Shown: positions 7,296 to 16,941 of the stretch, piece after piece
Position numbering within the stretch: the stretch's first letter is position 1
Layout of the letters: each line of letters starts with the position of its first letter
Assembly (NCBI RefSeq): GCF_032586155.1
Contig: NZ_JAWHTC010000003.1
Location: 1-64,000 of the forward strand
Source of the DNA: JAWHTC01 sp032586155
Lineage (GTDB): Bacteria; Pseudomonadota; Alphaproteobacteria; Rhodobacterales; Rhodobacteraceae
Length of the DNA: 64,000 nucleotides
Direction of reading: 5' to 3'
Made by a program: the position numbers and the translations under genes
The notes under the pieces: model-generated
Told to the model about the DNA's origin: nothing
The model's input: the letters and a program-made list of their open reading frames with translations, nothing else
Database searches by the model: none

Positions 7296-8771
7296 TCAGT
7301 CTAAATCCTCCAACCCAGCCTCGGGACCAATACTCCTGCCGGTCCGATCCTGATACGCGAACAGCCGCTCCATGTATCCCCTGCTCCGGCTGCCCGTCCT
7401 GTTGTCGATGTGCTCCTGCAGCTGAGCGTCTGTCACGTCCGAGTACTCCGGCAGCCCGGGCACCTTGATTGACGTTGCCAATTCGACCCCCACAACCTCC
7501 TCCGAAACCCGGGCCATGACCTCTCGCATCTCGTCCACTTTCATTACGTCGATGATGTAGCTGTCATGAACCGACAGCACCGGTACACCTTGCTCCGTGA
7601 AGTGCTTGTGAATCCGCTCTGTGATCTGGCTGTCCAGGTACATCAGCCGAATCCCTTGGTCGGTGAACAGGTAGTCAGCCACCTTCGGATTCAGTTCTAG
7701 GAACGCGTCGAGGAATTTATCGAGCTCGTCGTTTTTCATGCTCTTGCAGATATTTCCCGCCGGAAAACTCTCGCGGAATGCCTTGTAAGCTGCACCTTTT
7801 TCCTTTGCGTTGATCGCCATAAGCACCAGTTGCTTGATGATCTTCCGTACTGCTTTTCGTGGAAATCCTTTAAATAACTTTTGCTCCAGATCATAAGGGT
7901 CACAGAATAGCTGCACGTTGTTCTTGGCGTAGAGCATGGCAACGTGCAGGGCCTTGAAATCCACCTCGACCGTTGGCTTGTCGTCGATCAGAATTCTCGA
8001 TCGCCAGTCGCTGTTGATGCGCTGCCACCACCCACCGTAGAACCGACCATTCATGTCCCATCGGTTGCGGCTGAAGATCCGATGCGTCTGGGCACTGTCA
8101 GCGTTGATCGTGACCAAGGAAGCTTCAACATCCGAATGCACCTGTATCTTCGGCTCTTCCAAGGTCGAGATGTCGATGAAGGACGACTGGATCAGCTCGT
8201 TGTAGGCCTTCAGGTCTTCGCGCATCGCATTGGTCTGGTCGGTATCGTCGTACTCGACCTGCTTCCGCTTATCGTCGCGAAGGATGATGATCTCCTCGCC
8301 CTCGACCCGGCCCACATCATCCCGGATGAACTTGGCCTCCCGGAACATCGCCTGAAGTTCCTCGGAGGCCCGGATACGGGTGGTTCGATTGCCTCTAGCC
8401 CCAGGAGCAGTATAGCTGCCCTTGGCCATATCGAGCAGCCCAGCGGCATGCAGTTCCTTGATGATTGGGATGATCTTCTTAGAGATGTGGATAGCGTTGT
8501 AACGGGAGTTGACGTGATAGGAATTGGGCGACATCGACACCCCGATACACAGCTCTGGGTCATCCAGCCATGCCACGTAGAGGTCCAGGATCAGCACCCT
8601 CAGCTGCTTCCTGAACGCCGTCCTTGGCTTCGGCCCCGGTCCCGCCTTGGTAATATCCTCGGGCAGGTACTTCTCCCAGATTGTATCCACCAAGGCCTTT
8701 ACCTCGGAATGCTCTGACCACCGATGCACGTCGATCGGCCTGGAGTGCCTGGGGTTATCTATCCTTGCCAA
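7296..8771 (-). CDS. Winged-helix protein with family-A-polymerase-like palm motifs (491 aa)
   Basis: I do not know this family by name. Residues 85-120 look like a replication-initiator type winged helix. The C-terminal half has a set of motifs in the order of family-A polymerases: GRFYGGWWQRI (242-252), VEVDFKALHVAML (268-280, like motif A), FPRKAVRKIIKQ (303-314, like motif B) and LSVHDSYII (399-407, like motif C, with HD at 402-403). No 3'-5' exonuclease is seen. The start is TTG, where the truncated copy at 3362 has ATG. It is transcribed toward the reverse transcriptases from beside tRNA-Gln. Likely a replication or repair polymerase of a mobile element. Confidence 0.6.
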   Translation of the reverse strand: MARIDNPRHSRPIDVHRWSEHSEVKALVDTIWEKYLPEDITKAGPGPKPRTAFRKQLRVLILDLYVAWLDDPELCIGVSMSPNSYHVNSRYNAIHISKKIIPIIKELHAAGLLDMAKGSYTAPGARGNRTTRIRASEELQAMFREAKFIRDDVGRVEGEEIIILRDDKRKQVEYDDTDQTNAMREDLKAYNELIQSSFIDISTLEEPKIQVHSDVEASLVTINADSAQTHRIFSRNRWDMNGRFYGGWWQRINSDWRSRILIDDKPTVEVDFKALHVAMLYAKNNVQLFCDPYDLEQKLFKGFPRKAVRKIIKQLVLMAINAKEKGAAYKAFRESFPAGNICKSMKNDELDKFLDAFLELNPKVADYLFTDQGIRLMYLDSQITERIHKHFTEQGVPVLSVHDSYIIDVMKVDEMREVMARVSEEVVGVELATSIKVPGLPEYSDVTDAQLQEHIDNRTGSRSRGYMERLFAYQDRTGRSIGPEAGLEDLD

Positions 8772-9055
8772 TGGTGCTGTCCTGCCTGCCCTTCTAGTAT
8801 CCCCTTCTAGATAGTCCTCTTAGGGACCTTACCAAGGGGTCTTATTAGGTTCCTTCTCTTTCTTCTTATCCATTACTTATACCTATTATGTAGTAGGTAT
8901 ATCCCCCTAGGAATCATACATAGGGATAGGGTCAGAACCCCTGGATGAGGGTCCTTGAAACAGGGGCATAAACGGGGGCATTTCCGGCCAGTCCAAAGAC
9001 CCGGAACCCTTACCACATTGTCTTAGAGAGCTGTGGCTGGGAAGGCAGGACTCGA
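8601..9055 (-). repeat. Right copy of the long inverted repeat
   Basis: The partner of 3068-3532. Read on the minus strand it runs from the tRNA-Gln 3' end (9055-9034) through a leader with two TGCCCC boxes 12 bases apart, a palindrome and a purine-rich stretch into the first 57 codons of the polymerase-like gene. The two copies are nearly identical near the gene start and more diverged close to the tRNA. Confidence 0.75.
8878..8901. promoter_or_regulatory. Palindrome before the polymerase-like gene
   Basis: TATACCTA and TAGGTATA are separated by eight bases, about 107 bases upstream of the start codon at 8771. The sequence is shared with 3235-3258 and is a candidate operator for the polymerase-like gene. 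Confidence 0.4.
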
Positions 9056-9109
9056 ACCTGCAACCTACGGTACCAAAAACCGGTGCTCTACCAATTGAGC
9101 TACTTCCCA
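9034..9109 (-). tRNA. tRNA-Gln (anticodon UUG)
   Basis: The 76-base cloverleaf has acceptor arms TGGGAAG/CTTCCCA, the D arm GCTC/GAGC, an anticodon loop TTTTGGT giving anticodon UUG, a T arm GCAGG/CCTGC and an encoded CCA end. The last 22 bases are repeated inverted at 3068-3089, which marks the 3' end of this gene as an integration site for the island to its left. Confidence 0.93.
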
Positions 9110-9168
9110 ACGTGACGCGCTAATTAAGCCGATGATCGCGCGTGTGCAAGACCAAGTTTCACTTTTTT

Positions 9169-10527
9169 CTACTCGGTCGTTGCGCCCTCGCGATTGAGCA
9201 GGTCGTCTTCCTTTGTGGCTTCGCGTTCCTCGTCGACGATCAACTCCAGTTCTTGCTCGGCCGTGGCCTCGACATTAAGTGCATCCGTGGTCTCGGCGAC
9301 GGACCGGGCAGGGGTCGCGAGCGCGGGTTTGCCTGGCTTTTTCAGGCTGGGCGCGGCGGTACCAATTGCATCGGTCAGGATGCGGTAGGTTGGTTCAGGC
9401 ATCTCGATGCCGGCAGCCTCGAACGCTCTGAGAGTCAGGCGGATGGCCTCGGATTTGGCGGCCAGGATCGAGGTGTTGCGTTGATTGATCCAGCCGACCA
9501 CGCGCAGGGTGATGTCCGAGCCGCCCAGTTCCACGATCCAGGCGTCGACGGCAGGCTTTGCCAGCACGAAATCGAGCGGTTCCAGCGTGTCGTGGACCAA
9601 TTGCAGCGCCTGGGCCAGATCGGTGCCGTAGTCCACCGAGATGTCGAATTTGAAGCGCCGTTCGGGATTGCGCGAATAGTTCAGGATTCGGGATTTGAAC
9701 ACGGTCGAGTTCGGGATGCGCACATGGTTGCCGTCCCAGTTCAGCAGAATCGTCGCGCGACTGGTCAGGCGGATCACCTTTCCCTCGTCGCCATTGATCT
9801 CGATCGAGTCGTTGGGTCGGAAGGGTTGGCGGATCGAAAGCATGATCGAGGCGATAAAGTTTTCGACCGTGTCGCGCACGGCAAAACCGATGGCCAGACC
9901 GATGATGCCGGCGGCGCCGAGGATGGTCGACAGAAGCGCAGTGGCCCCCAGCACATCGAGCGCCACCACCAACCCGGCAATGAGTGAGGCCAAGCGGATC
10001 AACTGGCGATAAATGTCAGCGATGAAGGCATTGGGGGCGAGCCGGTTCCACGGCTGACGAAGCCGGGCGATGAAAAAGCCGATGATCACGACAATGGCAA
10101 AGCCGAGCAGGGCGACGGCGAGAAGCGGGGTATAGGCGAGGAGTTGTTTCAGACGCTCCCAGAAGCGCTCGATTGCGGGGTTGAGCCGTTCGACCACGTC
10201 CGTGGTTTCAGTCACTTCGTTTTCGATGGCGACAACGCCTTCGACCCGGCCGGCAATTTCGTTGAGCCGCGTGGCGGTCGCGTTGTCGAGTGTGGTGCCA
10301 CGCAGGGTGACGATGCCCGACGCCACGGTGACGGTGACGTCCTGGTAATCGCCCAGCTCGGCCAGGATATCGCGGATGCGCACGGCGATGGCGGCATCCT
10401 TGGTGGCGCTGTCCTCGACCGTGATTGTGCCCGAAGGCTGATCGCTGGATTGGGCGGCGGCGGGACCGGTCAAGGAAATGGCGAAAACCGCGGCGGCGAA
10501 GGCTGCGAAAAGGGCAAGTCGGAACAT
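9169..10527 (-). CDS. MscS-family mechanosensitive channel with N-terminal BON domain
   Basis: A 452-residue inner-membrane protein. A signal peptide (about 1-25) is followed by a periplasmic BON domain (about 45-110, with the phrase VTLRGTTLDNATATRLNEIA), three transmembrane helices between about 135 and 245, the pore-lining glycine/alanine-rich helix GAAGIIGLAIGFAVRDTVEN, and the cytoplasmic MscS beta domain containing RPNDSIEING. The acidic C-terminal tail is long. MscS channels release solutes on osmotic downshock. The start at 10527 is chosen for its signal peptide; the longer frame upstream has none. It is the first chromosomal gene after tRNA-Gln. Confidence 0.9.
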   Translation of the reverse strand: MFRLALFAAFAAAVFAISLTGPAAAQSSDQPSGTITVEDSATKDAAIAVRIRDILAELGDYQDVTVTVASGIVTLRGTTLDNATATRLNEIAGRVEGVVAIENEVTETTDVVERLNPAIERFWERLKQLLAYTPLLAVALLGFAIVVIIGFFIARLRQPWNRLAPNAFIADIYRQLIRLASLIAGLVVALDVLGATALLSTILGAAGIIGLAIGFAVRDTVENFIASIMLSIRQPFRPNDSIEINGDEGKVIRLTSRATILLNWDGNHVRIPNSTVFKSRILNYSRNPERRFKFDISVDYGTDLAQALQLVHDTLEPLDFVLAKPAVDAWIVELGGSDITLRVVGWINQRNTSILAAKSEAIRLTLRAFEAAGIEMPEPTYRILTDAIGTAAPSLKKPGKPALATPARSVAETTDALNVEATAEQELELIVDEEREATKEDDLLNREGATTE

Positions 10528-10793
10528 GGGCTCAATTCTGTGTTGGTAATAAACTTGGCCGATCCTAGCGTGGCTTGGGAAGGGGCTGCAACTGAATAGA
10601 GTTGGAGCTGGTAGCGTCATGCCCGACCTAGGGAGGGCGGCGAGGAGCAAGCAGCATCGCCATCATTCGCTCTTCATAGTCTCATTGTGCAGCTACGTTT
10701 TGGTAAATGTCCGCCCGTAGGGGAGGTCGGGCACGGTGTATATGCGCCAGGGTGCTTTTATGGCTGACGTTGCGTGCGGGTCTTGGTCACCGC

Positions 10794-11282
10794 TCAATCG
10801 CGGATTTCACCTGGTCTCACCCCCCAGACCGCCTGTTTCGGGGCCCAGCCGCGATAGCCGCCCGCGCTCAGACGGCACCAACCGTCATTGCATTCGCCCA
10901 ACCGCGCAATCACCCCGGTTTCAACCTGGGCGTTGACCGGCGTTGTTTCATCGGGGCCAAGGTGCAGTTCCAGCATGTCATCCTCGACGATCACCGTGCG
11001 CACGCCAGACAGAAGTGAGTAATGCACCCAACCGCCCTCGCCGTCGCGGTCGCGTACCCGACGCCAATGTCCGTGCTCGGCCACAACCTCGACCGGCATG
11101 CCCTTGCGCTGGAACACCCAGTCGATTCGATGAGTCAGCGACGGTCCACGCCGAACGTTGCATTCATCGGTCTTGATTGAGACATAGCGCGGGATCGGCA
11201 GGTTGGTGACGCTGCCGCGTTCCTTGGCTGTCGCCGAATATGCGGCGAGCATTGAAAATAGGATGAATAGGAAGCGTTTCAT
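10794..11282 (-). CDS. Exported SH3-domain protein (162 aa)
   Basis: After a signal peptide ending in SATA (residues 1-19) the protein has two bacterial SH3-type repeats, the first with the typical phrase ECNVRRGPSLTHRIDWVF and W-x-x-V-R-D, the second with GVIARLGECNDGWCRLS and GYRGWAPK. Such proteins are periplasmic and probably bind peptidoglycan. It is divergently placed to the dehydrogenase at 11395, with a 112-base shared upstream region. Close relatives in Rhodobacterales are annotated only as SH3 proteins. Confidence 0.85.
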   Translation of the reverse strand: MKRFLFILFSMLAAYSATAKERGSVTNLPIPRYVSIKTDECNVRRGPSLTHRIDWVFQRKGMPVEVVAEHGHWRRVRDRDGEGGWVHYSLLSGVRTVIVEDDMLELHLGPDETTPVNAQVETGVIARLGECNDGWCRLSAGGYRGWAPKQAVWGVRPGEIRD

Positions 11283-11394
11283 AGCTTCTGCCCCTGGCTG
11301 CCTCAATGAAATCGCACGAGGTTCTTGTGCCTCGGCTGACTATCCGTCACTTTGCCAGTATCGAGCGCGCGAGAAAAGCCACGGGAGGAAATAC

Positions 11395-12381
11395 ATGCCC
11401 ACGAAACGTCTGAGTGTTGTCGTTACGCGACGCTTGCCCGAGGTAGTAGAGACACGTTTGAAGGAGCTGTTCGACGTTCGCTTGCGCGATGATGACACGC
11501 CGATGACCCGTGAAGAGCTGGTGGCGGCGGTGAAAGAGGCCGATGTATTGGTCCCGACGATCACTGACGAGATCGACGCTGGTTTGATCGGGAATGCCGG
11601 GCCGCAGCTCAAGCTGATCGCCAACTATGGCTCGGGCGTGGATCATATCGACGTGGCCACGGCGCGCCAGCGCGGGGTGCTGGTGTCGAATACACCGGGC
11701 GTGTCGGCAGATGATACGGCGGACATGGCCATGGCACTAATGCTGGCGGTGACACGGCGCATTCCCGAGGGTCTGGCGCGGATGCAAGCTGGGGAGTGGA
11801 CCGGTTGGTCGCCCACGGCTCTCTTGGGTACACGGGTCAACGGTAAACGCGTGGGTGTTCTCGGCATGGGGCGAATCGGCCAAGCGGTGGCGCGGCGCGC
11901 CGCGGCCTTCGGCATGCAGATCCATTATCACAATCGTCACCGGCTGCGCCCCGAGACCGAAGAGGCGTTCGGTGCAACTTATTGGGAGAGCCTCGACCAG
12001 ATGGTGGCGCGGATGGATGTCATTTCGATTAACTGTCCGCACACGCCGTCGACCTTCCACTTGATGAATGCGCGGCGGCTGAAACTGCTGAAATCGGACG
12101 CTGTGCTGGTCAACACCTCGCGTGGCGAGGTGATCGACGAAAACGCGTTGGTACGGATGCTTGAGGCTGGAGAACTTGGCGGGGCGGGGCTCGACGTGTT
12201 CGAACACGGCGCCGAGGTGAACCCGAAACTGCGCGAGATGCCCAATGTTGTGCTTTCACCGCATATGGGCAGCGCCACCTATGAAGGCCGGGTCGAAATG
12301 GGTGAGAAAGTGATCATCAACATCAAGACCTTCGATGACGGTCACCGTCCGCCGGATCAGGTGATCCCGGGAATGGGCTAG
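11395..12381 (+). CDS. Glyoxylate/hydroxypyruvate reductase-type D-2-hydroxyacid dehydrogenase
   Basis: A 328-residue cytosolic NAD(P)H-dependent dehydrogenase reducing glyoxylate or hydroxypyruvate. The Rossmann motif GMGRIG is at 157-162; the catalytic triad appears as Arg243 (NTSRGEV), Glu270 (LDVFEHG) and His290 (LSPHMGS). The substrate-loop phrase NYGSGVDHID fits the GRHPR/GyaR branch. The start at 11395 has GGGAGG nine bases upstream; a longer frame from 11203 is spurious. In this lineage such enzymes serve photorespiratory-like glyoxylate handling and the serine route, but the precise substrate is inferred from family only. Confidence 0.9.
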   Translation: MPTKRLSVVVTRRLPEVVETRLKELFDVRLRDDDTPMTREELVAAVKEADVLVPTITDEIDAGLIGNAGPQLKLIANYGSGVDHIDVATARQRGVLVSNTPGVSADDTADMAMALMLAVTRRIPEGLARMQAGEWTGWSPTALLGTRVNGKRVGVLGMGRIGQAVARRAAAFGMQIHYHNRHRLRPETEEAFGATYWESLDQMVARMDVISINCPHTPSTFHLMNARRLKLLKSDAVLVNTSRGEVIDENALVRMLEAGELGGAGLDVFEHGAEVNPKLREMPNVVLSPHMGSATYEGRVEMGEKVIINIKTFDDGHRPPDQVIPGMG

Positions 12382-12483
12382 CTTCGGGCTGACGCTGAAC
12401 AGAGAATTGCCAAAACGTGTGTTTTGCGCGCATGATCGTGCCAAGGCACTGGGGTGCCGTGACCGGCAAGGACGGAGACGAGC

Positions 12484-14292
12484 GTGTCTTTAGATTATCG
12501 AACTGGGGCTATGCGGGGTTTGATGCTCGCGGCGCTGGCATGCGTTGGCGGTGCAGTCGCAGCGCAGGAAACGGCCGACAGCGTATTGCCCGAAGCCCCG
12601 ACGGCGCTGAGTACCGAAGCGATCTCGGGTGTGGTGGCCGAGGCACAGGCAGAAAAGGCGGCGGGCAGGCCGGTCCGGGCGCAAAAATGGATGGTGTCAG
12701 CGGCTAATCCCCATGCGGTGACCGCTGGTGCAAGGGTGCTGGAACGGGGCGGCAGCGCGGCGGACGCAATGGTTGCGGTGCAGGCGGTGTTAGGGTTGGT
12801 CGAGCCGCAAAGTTCGGGCCTCGGGGGCGGGGCTTTCCTTGTTTACTACGATGCGGCCTCGGGGAAACTGACAACGCTTGATGGCCGCGAAACCGCGCCG
12901 CTCTTGGTTGGGCCGACGCTGTTTCAGGACAACATGGGCAAACCGCTCAAGTTCTTTGATGCGGTGGTCGGGGGACGTTCGGTTGGGGTGCCAGGCACAC
13001 CAGCTCTGATGCAGGCGGCCCACGCACGCTGGGGCCGCTCTGAATGGGCTGGCTTGTTTGGCGATGCGATTAAACTGGCTGATGAGGGCTTTGCCGTTTC
13101 GGCGCGCCTCGCGGCGCTAGTGACGAATGACGCTCAGCGCCTGATGCGGGACCCTGAAACGCGCGGTTATTTCCTGCCCGATGGTTTTGCTCTGCGCGAA
13201 GGGCACATTCTGAAGAACCCGGCCTACGCAGAAACCTTGCGTGTTTTGGCCGGGCAGGGGGCCAAGCAATTCTACACAGGCAAGATAGCCAAGGATATTG
13301 TCGCCAAGGTTCAGGGGGTCGAAGACAACCCCGGGACCCTGAGCGAGGTCGACCTGATGCTTTATCGGGTCAAGGAACGTGAACCGGTCTGTGTGCCCTA
13401 CCGGGGATACGAGATTTGCGGCATGGGGACGCCTTCATCAGGTGGCCTGACTGTGGGGCAGATACTGGGTATGCTAGTGCCTTATGACCTGACTGCACTG
13501 GGCCACGAGAATCCCGAGGCTTGGCGCCTGATCGGTGACGCCAGCCGTCTCGCCTTTGCCGACCGGGGACGCTACATCGCCGACAGCGATTACGTGCCGG
13601 TGCCGGTGAAGGGGCTGCTGGACGCGGACTACCTGTCGGAACGTGCCGCCCTGTTGCGCGGTGACGATGCCCTGCCCGAGGTGGCACCGGGCAAGCCCGA
13701 ATTTGACCACGCGCTCAATTGGGCCGATGACGACGCAATCGAACTGCCGTCGACTTCGCATATCTCGATTGTCGATGCCGAGGGCAACGCCTTGTCGATG
13801 ACCACCACCATCGAGAACGCCTTTGGATCTCGGCTGATGGTCCGGGGATTCCTGTTGAACAACGAACTGACCGATTTCTCGTTCCGCAGCCATCGCGGTG
13901 GTGTTCCGGTGGCCAACCGGGTGGAGCCGGGCAAGCGGCCGCGTTCCTCGATGGCGCCGACCATCGTGATGCAGGGTGGCAAGCCGATTCTGGTGATCGG
14001 CAGCCCCGGTGGCAGCCGGATCATCGGCTATGTCGCCAAAACCATCATCGCCTGGGCGGATTGGGGCATGGATATTCAACAAGCCATCGCCTTGCCGCAC
14101 CTGGTTAATCGGTTCGGCACATACGACGTGGAGGGCGGCACCAACGCTGAAGCCCTGACCGCGTCACTCAAGGAACTGGGTTATGAGGTCAAGGCGCGGG
14201 GGCTCAATTCAGGCTTGCATGGTATCGACCTGCGGGACGGGCTGGCCGGTGGCGCCGACCCGCGCCGTGAGGGAATTGTACTGGGGCAATAA
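12484..14292 (+). CDS. ggt: Gamma-glutamyltransferase precursor
   Basis: A 602-residue Ntn-hydrolase precursor that transfers or hydrolyses gamma-glutamyl groups from glutathione in the periplasm. It starts at GTG with a GGAG site and has a hydrophobic export signal around residues 11-27. The self-processing nucleophile is Thr424 in the STSHISIVD motif, which begins the small subunit; the oxyanion-loop GSPGGSRI is at about 505-512. The large-subunit phrase SGLGGGAFL is typical. Length and order are normal. It stands alone between two genes in the same orientation. Confidence 0.92.
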   Translation: MSLDYRTGAMRGLMLAALACVGGAVAAQETADSVLPEAPTALSTEAISGVVAEAQAEKAAGRPVRAQKWMVSAANPHAVTAGARVLERGGSAADAMVAVQAVLGLVEPQSSGLGGGAFLVYYDAASGKLTTLDGRETAPLLVGPTLFQDNMGKPLKFFDAVVGGRSVGVPGTPALMQAAHARWGRSEWAGLFGDAIKLADEGFAVSARLAALVTNDAQRLMRDPETRGYFLPDGFALREGHILKNPAYAETLRVLAGQGAKQFYTGKIAKDIVAKVQGVEDNPGTLSEVDLMLYRVKEREPVCVPYRGYEICGMGTPSSGGLTVGQILGMLVPYDLTALGHENPEAWRLIGDASRLAFADRGRYIADSDYVPVPVKGLLDADYLSERAALLRGDDALPEVAPGKPEFDHALNWADDDAIELPSTSHISIVDAEGNALSMTTTIENAFGSRLMVRGFLLNNELTDFSFRSHRGGVPVANRVEPGKRPRSSMAPTIVMQGGKPILVIGSPGGSRIIGYVAKTIIAWADWGMDIQQAIALPHLVNRFGTYDVEGGTNAEALTASLKELGYEVKARGLNSGLHGIDLRDGLAGGADPRREGIVLGQ

Positions 14293-14419
14293 GGACCCCG
14301 ACGTTCGCGACAAGCGCCACGCGTCGGAATCGGTCGATCAAAGGTCGGCTGGGCTGTGCGCGATTTTTCCCATGCGCTAAAAGGTTGGTAATTCCATCTG
14401 ACCCGGAGGGGCATCTCCC

Positions 14420-16936
14420 ATGACTTCTGATATCAAAACCAATGTCAAAGCTCTTGTTGTCGGCGGTGGTGCCGTTGGCACCGCGATTGCCTATCACCTG
14501 GCCAAGGCGGGCTGGGACGATGTCATGCTGATTGAACGTGACGAGCTGACTTCCGGCTCGACCTGGCACGCTGCCGGTCTTCTTCCGTTGTTCAACATGT
14601 CCTATGCCACCACCCACATTCACCAGTATTCGGTCGATTTCTACAAGACGCTGGAAGAGGAAACCGGGCTGAATGCGGGCTTTGCCGTGGTCGGCAATCT
14701 GCGCATGGCACAGACGCAGGACCGCATGGACGAATACATGCTCTATGCCTCGACCGCAGAAACCTGCGGTGTGAAGTATGAATGGCTGACCCCGGGGCAG
14801 ATCAAGGAGCGCTGGCCGCTCATTCGCACCGATGATCTGAAAGGTGCGATCTATCATACCGAGGATGGCTACATTAATCCGGCCGACGTAACTATGGCGA
14901 TGGCCAAGGGCGCGCGTCAGCGTGGTGTCGCGATCGAGCGCAAATGGCAAGCCGATGCTTTCCACTGGAACGGTACCCATTGGGAAGTCACCGTGACCAA
15001 GATGGTCGAAAAGGGCGGCAACCTGGTGCCCGGCGACGAGCAGGTTGTGATCACTGCGGAGCACGTTGTGACGGCGTCGGGCAACCACGCCCAGCGCACC
15101 GCCAAGATGCTGGGTATCAAGATGCCCGCGATCCCGGTCGAACACACCTTCATCGTGATGGACCAGGATCCGGAGTTGGTGAAATACCGCGCCGAGGGCA
15201 ATCCCGAACACCCGGTTGTGCGCGATGCCGACTCGCAATCCTATGCCCGCGAAGAGCGTGGCGGCTGGATCCTGGGCATCTATGAAAACGGCGCACCGGC
15301 GCGTTTCGAGCATGGTGTGCCCGACAGTTTCCGTGCCGACCTGTTCCCGCTCGATCTGGACCGGATTGCCGAACAGTACATGGCGATGACCGAGCGCGTG
15401 CCTTCCTGTGCGGACTCGGGTCTGAAGGATGATTTTAACGGTCCGATCTGCTATACGCCGGACGGCAATCCGCTGGTTGGCCCGGCGCCGGGCCTGCGCA
15501 ACATGTGGTTGGCTGAAGGCTTCTCCTTCGGGATCACCGCTGCCGGTGGCACCGGCTATTATTTGGCGCAAATGATGGTCGATGGTGAGGCCGAGATCGA
15601 CATGGCGTCGCTTGACCCCAAGCGGTATTCGCAAAACTGGATGACCACCGAGTTTGCCGCGCGCAAGAACGAGGAATGCTACGACCACGTCTACGTCCTG
15701 CACCATCCGGACGAAGAACGTCCCGCCTGCCGTCCACTGCGTACGGCTCCTGCGTTTGACCGGCAAAAAGCCAAGGGCGCACAATTCGGCTTCGTAAATG
15801 GCTGGGAACGTCCCAACTACTATGGCCCGCTGGATGCGTCGGAGAGCTTTGATCACGACAGCCGCAGCTTCCGCCGTGGCGGATGGTGGCAATATGCCGT
15901 GGACGAGGCCAAGGCGATCCGCGAGGGCGTCGGCCTGATCGATGCCACGGCGTTCACCAAGCATGTGGTCAAAGGGCCCGGTGCGACGGCGTTTCTTGAT
16001 TGGTTCACCTGCAACAAGCTGCCGCGTGTGGGTCGGATCAACCTGACCTATGCACTGACCTCGGCTGGCACGACGCGCACCGAATACACCATCGTGCGTC
16101 GTGGTGAGGACGACTATTACCTCGTTTCGGCAGGCGCCTGGACCGAGTATGACGCCGACTTCCTGCGCAAGGCCGCCGCGGACAAGATGGGCGAGTTCGG
16201 CTATATCGAAATCCAGGATGTCACCAACCAGTGGGGCGTCTTTGCCATCGCCGGGCCGAAATCGCGCGAGGTGCTGAAAGAGGTGATCAGTGACGCCGAT
16301 CCCGCCAGTGCGCTGTCCAACAAGCGCTTCCCGTGGCTGACGGCGCGCGACATCGAACTGGGCATGTGCCCGGTGCGTGCCATTCGCGTCGCCTATACCG
16401 GCGAGCTGGGCTGGGAACTGCATCACCCGATCGAGATGCAGAACTACCTGTGGGACCTGCTGAATGCGGCCGGTGAAAAACACGGCATGAAACTGGTTGG
16501 TGCCCGCGCCCAGAACTGGCTGCGTCAGGAGAAGAGCTATCGTGCTTTCGGCACCGAATTGGGCCGCGATGCGACGCCAGCCGAGGCCGACCTGCCGCGC
16601 TTCATCGACCTCAGCAAAGACTTCCAAGGCAAGGCCGAGATGGAAGCCAAGGGCATCCGCAGCAAATGCGTCACCCTGCTGATTGACGGACCAGAGGATG
16701 CCGACCCCTGGGGGCGCGAGGCGCTGTATGATGGCGACACCAAGGTTGGACGCCTGACCTCGGGTGGCTATTCGGTGGTGTTTGGCAAGTCCATCGGCAT
16801 GGGTTACGTCAGCCCCGAGCTGGCTGAGGTCGGCCAGAAGCTGAAGGTTAAGATGCTGGATCGGCTCTGGGACGCCGAAATCGTCGAGGACAGCCCCTAT
16901 GATCCATCGAATGCCAATATCCGGGTTGATGGATAA
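14420..16936 (+). CDS. Dimethylglycine/sarcosine dehydrogenase-type flavoprotein
   Basis: An 838-residue two-part enzyme that oxidatively removes N-methyl groups and passes the one-carbon unit to tetrahydrofolate. The N-terminal FAD part (residues 1 to about 380) has the dinucleotide motif VVGGGAVGTAIAYH and STWHAAGLLP around the flavin attachment region. A bridging domain and a GcvT-like tetrahydrofolate-binding domain (about 470-830) follow, with AYTGELGWELH and GARAQNWLRQEKSYRAF. A GGAGGGG site lies before the ATG. It could be dimethylglycine or sarcosine dehydrogenase; the substrate cannot be settled from sequence alone. A terminator follows. Confidence 0.88.
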   Translation: MTSDIKTNVKALVVGGGAVGTAIAYHLAKAGWDDVMLIERDELTSGSTWHAAGLLPLFNMSYATTHIHQYSVDFYKTLEEETGLNAGFAVVGNLRMAQTQDRMDEYMLYASTAETCGVKYEWLTPGQIKERWPLIRTDDLKGAIYHTEDGYINPADVTMAMAKGARQRGVAIERKWQADAFHWNGTHWEVTVTKMVEKGGNLVPGDEQVVITAEHVVTASGNHAQRTAKMLGIKMPAIPVEHTFIVMDQDPELVKYRAEGNPEHPVVRDADSQSYAREERGGWILGIYENGAPARFEHGVPDSFRADLFPLDLDRIAEQYMAMTERVPSCADSGLKDDFNGPICYTPDGNPLVGPAPGLRNMWLAEGFSFGITAAGGTGYYLAQMMVDGEAEIDMASLDPKRYSQNWMTTEFAARKNEECYDHVYVLHHPDEERPACRPLRTAPAFDRQKAKGAQFGFVNGWERPNYYGPLDASESFDHDSRSFRRGGWWQYAVDEAKAIREGVGLIDATAFTKHVVKGPGATAFLDWFTCNKLPRVGRINLTYALTSAGTTRTEYTIVRRGEDDYYLVSAGAWTEYDADFLRKAAADKMGEFGYIEIQDVTNQWGVFAIAGPKSREVLKEVISDADPASALSNKRFPWLTARDIELGMCPVRAIRVAYTGELGWELHHPIEMQNYLWDLLNAAGEKHGMKLVGARAQNWLRQEKSYRAFGTELGRDATPAEADLPRFIDLSKDFQGKAEMEAKGIRSKCVTLLIDGPEDADPWGREALYDGDTKVGRLTSGGYSVVFGKSIGMGYVSPELAEVGQKLKVKMLDRLWDAEIVEDSPYDPSNANIRVDG

Positions 16937-16941
16937 CACGA

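Noticed and set aside
7144..7353. 69-codon open frame after the second reverse transcriptase
   Set aside because: Starts at a TTG inside the previous gene's end, has no ribosome-binding site and runs into the convergent gene.
14204..16939. 911-codon open frame on the minus strand opposite the dehydrogenase gene
   Set aside because: It mirrors a conserved coding gene in a high-GC genome, where antisense frames are often open; its translation is histidine/arginine-rich and matches no family.
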